From: Phytoseiulus persimilis
Lineage: Eukaryota > Arthropoda > Arachnida > Mesostigmata > Phytoseiidae
Direction: 5' to 3'
Assembly: GCA_037576195.1 (NCBI GenBank)
Contig: CM075102.1
Span: 50,898,745 to 50,962,744 of the forward strand
DNA: 64,000 nt
Both the position numbers and the translations under genes were made by a program. The notes under the pieces were generated by a model. The model was not told the DNA's origin and did not search any database. It worked only from the letters and a program-made list of their open reading frames with translations. Below, piece after piece: positions 56,013-64,000 of this stretch (position 1 is the stretch's first letter; every line of letters begins with the position of its first letter).

Positions 56013-56462
56013 AAGTCTAGTCGCTGCAGAGCCTATCGAAGCTTGTTCGTCTTGAAGGCCAGTGACCGCGAAATGGGAGCTGCTGTCGCAGATGGAATGA
56101 TTCAGCTTCCAATCCAGGAATTCAGAGAATCACCCCCGAATCCTGGATGGGATTTTGCAGAATCGGAAGGAGTATCAGCCGATATTGCAGCGTCTAGACA
56201 GGCTTGTTAAAGTTCCGATGGCACGCTGTTCGACAGGAGGGAACCATCCAAAGACGGAGATGCTCGTGATCGAGCGAGAAACATCCGAGAGCCAGTGGCG
56301 GCTCTTGCTAGTTGTTCTCTGGAAAACTGCTCATGCTGTTCTTGACATTGATGTCGACCGCCTGCCACGCCACGAATGCTTTGCAAACGTGCGTGTTCAT
56401 GGAATCCGTGATCCAAGTACCATTGGCTTGGTAACCTCTCGGATGCAGATCTGCAGATATAT

Positions 56463-57480
56463 TCATGGAAGCCGATTCCCTGGATTCCTGAATCCATGAA
56501 GCTTCAACTTGGGAAGCTTCTTGCCAGCGCCGCCACCGGTTAGCGTCTTGGACTCATCAGGACTGGGCACTGCGACTGCTGCTCGACCTTGCCCGAGGAA
56601 CGAATGCCTCTGATTCGACTCGTAGCCACGTTTGTCTTCCGTGCGACAGGGACCATCTTGAGACCGATTCGGGAGGACCAACAGACAATGATCATTATCG
56701 TCATAATGCAGCTCTACGGGTTGAACGAAATTCTCAGAGAAGCTCGTGCCCCCTTCCTCCTGGCCTCCCTCTCACTTCCATAGTTCGGGTACAGTGGGTT
56801 CCTCGGGAATAGGATAGAGTTCTCGCATCCCGTCAAACCGAAGAATTTCAATATCATGACCGTAATCAGAAATGTGACAGAAAAACCAATCACTGTCATA
56901 GGTAAGAACTTGAAACCCATTCTCACGAGGAGAGAAAACGTAAGTGAAGAGACCAGGTGCGTTTCGTCCGCGCCGAAAGCTAGAAAACGCCTCTAATAGA
57001 AAGATTGAGGGTGTTTGAGCTTCTTGGAGAGGTGAAGACAGAGGATTGCAGAACCCTTTAGTTCACCAGGAATGATTTAAGGTTGGCTAGACGGAACACG
57101 GTTCATACAGCAATGGAGATGACGCCGGCGACTACTGAGAGACTTCCCTCCTTGGCGGCCAAAAGCGTCTTGCGATGTTTGCTTGGGAATGAATCGCGAT
57201 TGATGCGAAGGTGTCGCCCCGCTGAAGATGTCAGCGAATCGCCTTCAAGCTGGCCCGGCTTCCAGCAAAGATCACAGTAACGGTCGTCGTCGTTTTTTCC
57301 CATGTTTGCTACCGTTTCTATATCTCCCGTTCTTCCGTTCCTCAAGAACGGCTCACACCGATCCGAGTCAAACGTTCCTTCGTCGGGCAGGAGCGCAATT
57401 TTAATGAACTGTCTGCCGGTCTTGGGAACACCGCTCGTTTCTGTTTCTCCGTTGCTTGGATTTTCACGCCTAGCTTCCAT
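56463..57480 (-). CDS. Unidentified spliced gene, divergent from FRS2
   Basis: A minus-strand ATG at 57480 opens a frame (MEARRENPSNGETET) that includes a CxxC (YCDLCW). It can splice at GCT|gtatga (about 57107) to an exon at about 56922-56776. That exon reads with strongly coding-like sequence: it begins NGFQVLTYDSDWFF and includes YPIPEEPTVPELW. A further open stretch (LHYDDNDHCLLVLPNRSQ), ending at a stop at 56463, looks coding as well, but its phase does not match the donor at 56776. I do not recognise the family. The frame that would make 56920-56776 a transmembrane segment looks like a shadow. The exon chain is provisional. Confidence 0.4.
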
Positions 57481-57699
57481 CTATGTGGTCGCCGTCGTCG
57501 TCGCCACCTGATGTTATTCGAGTGTTTGGATTTGTTTCTGAGTTTGAGAGGCCCGTCGGCACAGTATTGTGGTCGTCTTCGTCGTGTTGGGGATGCGTCT
57601 CTGTCCCCAGAATGTAACCAGAAGCCCTTCCGAAGTGCGGCGCTGCTCAACAGCTGTAGTCGGTGTGGCTATACCTGCTAGAAAACCAGAACCAGACTT

Positions 57700-57800
57700 G
57701 CTACTGCTATTGCCGTCGACAACGACCACGACGACGACAACGACTACTGATGGTGGTGAGAGTGATGATGGTGGTGCTGCTGCTGATGGTGAACATGAAA
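57700..57800. repeat. Triplet-rich low-complexity tract in the FRS2 5' region
   Basis: ACG/ACA and then GGT/GAT/GCT-type trinucleotide runs. They give spurious Thr-, Val- or His-rich frames in both directions and are probably 5' UTR sequence of the FRS2-like gene. Confidence 0.6.
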
Positions 57801-57861
57801 AGAAGAAGGAGTTATCATTCGAGCAGCTGTTGCATTCGAGTGAGTCGTTGTTGTTGTTGAA

Positions 57862-58758
57862 ATGGGGAACTGTGTTTCTCCGGAAACGGACGAGTCGTCG
57901 TTCGCAGTGTGGAATGTCGATGACGGCGGAAACCGAGTGCAGCCGGGAAGGATCTCGCTCACAGAAACGCACCTTGTGTTCGTTCAGAAAGGCGGTGAAC
58001 CGATCCGGTGGCCCCTCAGTGGGCTCCGACGATACGGCTTCGATGCCGAACTTTTCTCATTCGAATCGGGTCGACGCTGCCCCACCGGAAGCGGCGTGTA
58101 CGCTTTCAAGTGTCCGCGAGCTGAGCGTCTCTTCAATTTGCTGCAAGAACGAATACAAGCTCAGGCACCGATACGCCCAAACTCGTTGGTCGATTCTCCG
58201 CCGTCCCCGCAGGAAATGCGGACCACAGCTGATTACCTCGAGCCGATTTCGTTAGGAGCACAAGTGGTGTCCACAGTGAATTTTGTTACCAATGTTTCGC
58301 CTGCGGTGGGCGCCGGTCCTGGACCGGTCTATCAAAATGTTCCTGTCCAAAACCAACAGCAGCAGCAGCAATCGCACCAACATGAAGCCCAGCAGCCACA
58401 GCATCAGCAACAGCAGCAAATTCAACAGTTACAACAGAATCAACAAGCTCATCAACAGCAGCAGCAAGTGCTGCCGTCGGCGACGTCAGTGGCGAATGCG
58501 GCGTCGTTGAATTGCAACAAGCGCGCCGTTGCATCGTTGGACTCGTTGACTGCTCCAGGAGTGAACTACGTCGTTCTTGATCTGGATCAACCTAGTGAGC
58601 CACCCACGCCCACATCTCCGACGTCGCCCACCCCGGCGACGATCGCGCCTTCGCAGTCTCCTTCGCCGCCAGCACCTCTCGGTTATGCCCAAATCGACTT
58701 CGACAAGACTATGGCACTACAACAGATAGCGAGTCGTTCAAGAACATCTGACTCGTGA
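57862..58758 (+). CDS. FRS2: FRS2-type membrane docking protein
   Basis: Adaptor that couples FGF-type receptor tyrosine kinases to Ras/MAPK signalling at the inner face of the plasma membrane. It is a single intronless ORF of 298 residues. MGNCVS is an N-myristoylation signal. An IRS-type PTB domain covers about 15-115 (LRRYGFDAELFSFESGRRCPTG...YAFKCPRAERLFNLLQE). Then come a glutamine-rich stretch (about 160-205) from CAG/CAA repeats and a proline-rich tail. Tyrosines fit the family's docking sites: VYQNV is a GRB2-type YxN site, and NYVVLDLD and GYAQIDFD near the C-terminus match the two SHP2-binding sites of vertebrate FRS2. Vertebrate FRS2 is about 508 residues, so the tail is shortened to a minimal set of sites. 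Confidence 0.93.
   Translation: MGNCVSPETDESSFAVWNVDDGGNRVQPGRISLTETHLVFVQKGGEPIRWPLSGLRRYGFDAELFSFESGRRCPTGSGVYAFKCPRAERLFNLLQERIQAQAPIRPNSLVDSPPSPQEMRTTADYLEPISLGAQVVSTVNFVTNVSPAVGAGPGPVYQNVPVQNQQQQQQSHQHEAQQPQHQQQQQIQQLQQNQQAHQQQQQVLPSATSVANAASLNCNKRAVASLDSLTAPGVNYVVLDLDQPSEPPTPTSPTSPTPATIAPSQSPSPPAPLGYAQIDFDKTMALQQIASRSRTSDS
58340..58475 (+). repeat. CAG/CAA microsatellite coding for polyglutamine
   Basis: Interrupted CAG and CAA codons inside the FRS2-like ORF encode a glutamine/histidine-rich segment. Mixed codons reduce slippage, but length variation between individuals is likely. Confidence 0.85.
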
Positions 58759-58769
58759 TCCCTTCTGGA

Positions 58770-61700
58770 GCTATGGGCCGCATTATCAACCATATCCATG
58801 AAACCGACATGATTGCCAGCACATCTTCGGCCTCGCGTTCTGAGAAACCGATAACCTTACCACTGCTCCGCATATGACCATAGAAGCGGCACCAGCAACC
58901 GCAACAATTTCGATAGCGAAGATATGATCAGCGAGTGCAATAGAAAACTCCGCAAACAATCCTCCCGGCTGTTTCTCTAGCTACTACGACGAGGAGAACA
59001 GCTATTGAAGCTTCCAGCTCCGCTCGCAAGTCTCTCCTGAAGAATTCTTCGCCGCCGTAACCCCTTGAGGAAGACGACTGTACTACTTAGCGTTGTAACC
59101 GCCCGAGGTTGCCTGTTCGCATGTCTGCCCGCTTGCGTGAGCGTACGATTCTGTGAGAACATGGAAACATCGGATTATTTTTGCTTTCTCTCGAAGAGCC
59201 CGGCGCAACAACGAAAGCAGCCAGGATCAGAGAATCCTACGGAGTCGAAAAAGCGATCGTCAATTACAACTGGAACCCAAGTCCAGAGTGAACGCTCATG
59301 GGTGATCCTTCGATATCCAAAGTATGACATGATGCTGATGTCGCTGTGGAATTGTGCGAATGTTTCTTTCTAGATGGTCGATCAGCCATTCTGAAAAAGA
59401 ACATTACCCGAAACTTCTTCCCAAGCTTGCAGCTATGTTATTTGATTGAGTGATAGCTATCATTCTTTGGAAAAGACCTCATTCGATCGCTCTGGGTGCA
59501 CGCGTCTCAACTGAACGATGGAAGTGTTGGCAGCTATCGGGAGACTGCCATCCTATTTGTTTGACTCTTGCCAATGGGATCAGGGAAAAATGAAGGTCCA
59601 CAACAAAAATCGTAGGATACGCTCTCCAAGGTCTTGGGCTCGACGAGCGGGGTTTCCTCCTACTCAGGCCTGTAATAGAGGCTTGGAAACGAAGCTGGGA
59701 AACCGTGGATCACAATACCTGTGGTTTTATTTTGGAGATTCGGGCATCATTGTTCGATCACGTATGTGGCTCTGCGGCGAGCTGCGACAAAACTTTGACG
59801 CAGTCCATCTTAGGCAGTTCGAGGCTTGTTGTAATGCCGTGAGTGTTTCTTTGTTATCCTCTTAGTCAAAAGGCTTTAAAGTCGCGTCGTGTCAGGAACC
59901 CGAGAGCATTTACATCATCCGGTATTGTGAGCGATTGAAGCTACAGGACCGTGCGGAAGCTTATGAATGAACATTTCGGATTCCGTGTTGTACCGGAACG
60001 GCGGTTCTGGCGTCATCGGTCCAGACTGTGTCTCTCGTATTTCCTTATTCGAGTCAGGATTGGAGCTCACATAAGGAGGGGGAACGCCAGATTTCCTGCA
60101 TTTTGAAACCCGGGCGGCGGAGAACTGGTTCGCTGCGGGTTCCTCTGACTGCCCAAAGCTGTCATCAGCTCGATGGAGTTGGACCGCGCGCTGAGCCGAG
60201 GATTGGACCCGGGAGAAGTTTTTCATCGAGTCTGAGCTTGCCATCCAAGTTAAGGAACTGCTCACAATGGCTTTACGTTGAAAATGTTCCGGTTTGTACA
60301 GGACGTATGCGATGCAGGTATTCTGCGAATGTTTGGTAATTTCTGTGAGACGCAGTGGTAGTGACGCCGAACAGAAGCGGAAGAAATGAAGACAGAATTG
60401 AAAAACGGCCAAAGATTTTCGTATGTCAAGTGCCTCTCAAACATGTCCGAAGCTCTGGACATTGACACGAGAATGATGTACAGAGACAACATAGAAAATG
60501 AGGACGTCGGAGCGATTTATAAATATATACATACATATAATATATATACATGGATCGGAGAGAATTATATATACATATACATAGAAAGGATCCGATCAAC
60601 AGAAGACTGACGCGTTCGATTACCATATGTGGATGTGAGGATAACAAGTCGGGGAGTTCAGGGCTCGCTTCCCCAAACGAGGTTGGATGGCGTGTCAGCG
60701 ATCCCAACAGAACATAGTCTCGGATCCTAACTACATATAGAAATACATGCGGTAATTATTACTACAAAAGCCATTGTGACAGAATATATTATTTAAAAAG
60801 AAAATGAAAACCGTCAAATACAACCGCATTAGTTCTCCTTACTCTTTGAAGTACTTGCTCGAACGGAGCTTAGTAAAAGATGCGCAGGCTGACGTGTGCT
60901 GGATCGAGCGAACATCAATCCAATCTCTTGGATCACATCGGCGCATATTCTACTGTGATGGATGAAACTATCTCGAAAGATTCAGTCTCATCAGACACAT
61001 TCTCAAAGGTTTGGACACCATGTTTATTGCTCGCGACGATGATGACCATCATCACATCCCTTACCAACACCCGCAAAAAAAGTTGAGTACGCCCCTGCAG
61101 CAATCCAGGCTCAAGCATGACAACTCGCCGTAGAATCTCAGAAGTCCATGATTTCATTGGCGGCTGTCCTCACCCGCTGCGTCCACGTGATCGAAGATGA
61201 AGTCTCGCCCTAGTTTTCGTCGGGACAGCAATGCCTGTAGTCGTTGTTCACTTACGAACGGAGCTTGAGGGGCCCGAAGAGTTTCTCCGAGGAGTTATAA
61301 CGGCAAGTTTGTACGACGATGCGAAAAAAGCGCGATCCGAAAGTACCTTCAAATCGAAGTATCCTGTCGAAAGCTTAAAGCCTTGCTCGAGCCATGCCTT
61401 CCATTCCCAACCTGGGGCCGCGGCTGATTCCGGAAACACGGGAGATTCTACAGGGCCTCGACATACATTAAACCCACTGTTCAAGAACGAGGAAGTTCCC
61501 ATTTGGAACTCCTGTCGTAGTGCAGGGGACCGCAGCTGGATAGCTCTGCCGCCAGGAGGGGGGGGGGGCATGGTGCGAAAAAGGTCGAAGCCACTGAGTC
61601 ATACAAGAAATCAGAGGTCTCTGCAGGGCAAGAGCCGATGATTGCTACGAAACCGTCCCTGAATCACTCCATTCGGGGGGCGTCGAAGTGGCGCCGGATG

Positions 61701-63230
61701 GGTGTATTTTGTCCTTAAGGTTACCTTCCCAAGGGAGATGAACCACTTTCCATGCTGCCAGCAGGAGCGTAGCTAGGCCCTCTTTTCTACGAGGCTTGCG
61801 CTGAATTCAAAAAATGATGAGCCAGATTTTGAGTGAGAAATGAACCGTCCTCGCGCACGGAGCCGACTCCCCCGGGGATCACTCTTGCTTCCTCTCGAGG
61901 TAATGGCTGTGAACTCGAGAATCTGATGCTCTTGGACACAACAGACGAATCCACAGAAAGAGAAACTCGTCGAATTTCAGGATTCCATGAGGCTAGCCTC
62001 ATGCTGGCCACGCTACTGGCTTCCAGGTCCGTGAAGGTCCTTGACTTCGACATGATTGGCCAAGAAAAACACCAGAATAGCCAAATGATAGCTCACGTAT
62101 CTGTATTTCATCTCAAATACAGCTCACAAGGCAGGTAGTATCACTGTCCGGAATCAATTAAAACAACCATTTCATCCGATGTAGATTAAAGTGGCAACTC
62201 TGCATGGAGCCTTCACAGGATCGTATTATTCACAACTTTATGTACACCGCATGCAGTCTGCGTAATATGAGTCTCGAGTACTTCAACGATTCAGAAACAC
62301 ATTTCGAATCTATAACGTATGCTAATCTCAATAGGTGATGGCGGAATAATAATCTGAATAACTGCGACACAGTTTGAATATCTAGAAATGTCCCATCTGA
62401 GAGGCAAAATCATGGAAGCGTCTCGGAATCGGAGGAAAAAACTATCGACAACGCGGACCCGGAGGAATGCGGGGGATCGGGCGAGGTTAGGTTAGATCCC
62501 TGGCGAGCGAGCGAAGCGATGCGAGCAGACCGAAATCAAGCGGATCCGCAGAAGTGCGGGGGATTGGTCCTCCTCTCTCTACCGTCAACTCGACGGAGCG
62601 GCGTGTTCGGAAAAAGATTGATTACATCTTGAGCCGCCTAGGAGAAAAATACAAACTATCGAGAGAAGCCTTGAACAGTCGTTGAACCTGAATGAGAAAG
62701 AGGAGAAACGCTGCTAAAAATTAGATTTGCCTCTGGGATGATTGTCGATCAGAACGGGAGCAATACTACACATTGGATGTACGCAACGGGAATAACGTGT
62801 TCAGTTCATCGATGTGATCAAACATCGACCACCAACTGTTCAGAAATCACGAAAAGCCGCTCGGATATTCCTGACAGTCTCGAATCTCAGAATTGAGTTT
62901 GTGACAATGACGCTCGAACGACATCCGTTACCAACTGCGATGGCACTTCTTTCCTTCATTTTCATCGCGTCCCATCAAGCAGGTCGCTCAGAAACGCCTC
63001 TCATGGGTTGTCCATATGGAGCTCCACTTTAAATGTACAAAATCAATACTTTAACATTGTTGCCGCTCCTGCCTTCGCTCAGCGAGCTCCGCCTCAGAGG
63101 AGCTCATGCGTAACGACTATATCCAACGAGCAACTCTCGACATCGATTCCGCTGCGCTCCTACCGAGCTCTATATAACAAGAACATTGAGACTAAAACAT
63201 CTCAATCTGTAGTGAACTGGTCAACTGTTG
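58770..63230. other. 4.4 kb without a recognised gene
   Basis: No exon could be assigned on either strand. The stretch includes an AT-rich dinucleotide/tetranucleotide tract (60520-60600), a poly-G run at about 61556-61570 and a GC-rich island at 62450-62600 with GCGAGCGAGCG repeats and a GGTTAGGTTAG pair. Frames at 61231-61641 (+) and 61787-62053 (-) lack domains. Confidence 0.4.
60520..60600. repeat. AT-rich simple repeat (ATAC/TATA)
   Basis: Alternating ATATAC, ATACAT and TATATA units with a short interruption; no coding content. Confidence 0.8.
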
Positions 63231-63241
63231 AGTGGTTCGCT

Positions 63242-63496
63242 TCATGGAGCAGGAAGATCCTTGTTGAGAAAGTCATGTAAGTCCGCTGGCAAGGTGGCGA
63301 TCAGATCTTCGAGCCTCGCTTTCAGCTTACACATGGTCTCCCTTGAAATGTTATTTCGTTTGTCTGCTAGTTCGAGCTTGGCTTTCAACTTTAGTACCAA
63401 ATCGATAACCTCCACCTCATCTCGGTTGCGTGCCCATCCCAATAGATTCGTGTCAGAGATAACTTCAATGTGGAGTTTTTCAATGTTTTCAGAGAC
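63242..63496 (-). CDS. Terminal exon of a coiled-coil protein (partial gene)
   Basis: An acceptor (gattacag) at 63497 opens a phase-0 exon of 84 codons ending in a stop at 63242. The translation is highly charged and helical (VSENIEKLHIEVISDT, DLVLKLKAKLELADKRNNIS, KLKARLEDLIATLPADL), typical of a coiled coil near a C-terminus. Codon use and the clean splice site support a real exon. Upstream exons lie to the right, partly within 63500-64000 or beyond. I cannot name the family; small kinetochore or augmin-type subunits have this look, but nothing specific is visible. Confidence 0.6.
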   Translation of the reverse strand, partial: VSENIEKLHIEVISDTNLLGWARNRDEVEVIDLVLKLKAKLELADKRNNISRETMCKLKARLEDLIATLPADLHDFLNKDLPAP

Positions 63497-64000
63497 CTGT
63501 AATCGAAGGAGCGATTAAATAAACACCCGAAGCAGAGCCAATGAACCTCAAGTCTTGCGGCCGATTCTAGAGCATAGAACGGAAGGACAGCCCTCCACCT
63601 CTGGGAAACTTGCACGGCACAAACAGCGGAATGGAGAAACCAGAACAGAAGACTGAGAGAGCGAGTCGAGGAAGCGAACAGCGAGCGTTGAGCTTCATTA
63701 CCCGCTGATGAATATCAGTCTCATCTGAGTCAAATCTGACCAATCAGGACCGAATACACGGAGAGAATGCGTTTCACATCGATATTTTTATTCATTCTGG
63801 ATGAGAAGAATATCTCCTGAATGCCCGTTACAAGGATCGGAGTTCAAACGGCGGAACACGGAGTTAACGCAAGAATCTCCAGGATAAAAACTCCCACGCC
63901 AAGAAACTTGGCTTCCCGTACACAAGCGCGAGCTTTTCTCCGACCTTGCTCTTGGATTTCAGCTTTTTTATCCTCTTAGATCAGCTCAAGTGCTCTCTTG

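Noticed and set aside
57514..57972. Minus frame with a poly-Val/Ser-rich segment upstream of FRS2
   Set aside because: Produced by the trinucleotide repeats in the 5' region and overlaps the FRS2 start in antisense.
62480..62500. GGTTAGGTTAG as a telomere-like (TTAGG) repeat
   Set aside because: Only two units; no array, so no telomeric meaning.
1..64000. tRNA genes and CRISPR arrays
   Set aside because: I looked for B-box-like GGTTCGAATCC with a matching acceptor stem and for regular direct repeats with unique spacers; none was convincing, and CRISPR is not expected in an animal genome.

Overview
The window is nuclear DNA of a compact animal genome. Genes are spliced with mostly short GT-AG introns, lie on both strands and sit 1-10 kb apart. 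The arthropod B-like muscarinic receptor, a complete Mdm2 (known to be missing from Drosophila), the fairly GC-rich composition and the tiny introns fit a chelicerate, probably a mite. The species is an inference.

Layout. 1-4.3 kb: nothing recognisable. 4.7-5.9 kb (-): CEP97, a centriolar leucine-rich-repeat protein. 6.9-8.9 kb (+): ribosomal protein L24; its third intron carries four tandem copies of an H/ACA-box snoRNA plus one unrelated H/ACA candidate. 9-14.6 kb: no gene recognised. 15.0-17.8 kb (-): muscarinic acetylcholine receptor in two coding exons. 20.2-26.8 kb (-): Mdm2 with SWIB domain, acidic region, RanBP2-type zinc finger and C-terminal RING. 28.2-30.1 kb (+): DNA polymerase eta reduced to its catalytic core, divergent from Mdm2. 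31.1-33.1 kb (-): KDEL receptor. 34.8-36.5 kb (+): CstF-64. 39.7-42.3 kb (-): carnitine palmitoyltransferase 2. 43.3-43.6 kb (+): LYRM4/ISD11. 43.9-46.5 kb (-): an unidentified multi-exon gene. 48.1-49.0 kb (-): a decayed Ty3/gypsy integrase. 50.5-54.5 kb (+): a 1182-residue protein built from about nine degenerate modules. 56.5-57.5 kb (-): an unidentified spliced gene. 57.9-58.8 kb (+): an intronless FRS2-type docking protein. 63.2-63.5 kb (-): the last exon of a coiled-coil gene that enters from the right.

Mobile DNA is light: two short non-autonomous hAT elements with perfect 8-bp target duplications (38957-39204 and 49370-49598), one long palindromic fold-back element (55420-56012) and the gypsy remnant.

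The genes do not form one pathway. Pairs worth noting are Mdm2 with Pol eta (DNA-damage response, head to head) and CPT2 with LYRM4 (both mitochondrial, head to head). The most informative non-coding signal is the snoRNA array in RpL24: stem sequences change in compensating ways between copies while guide-pocket sequences, H boxes and ACA boxes are kept. Exon boundaries below were assigned by hand from homology, reading-frame phase and splice consensus; no alignment software was run.
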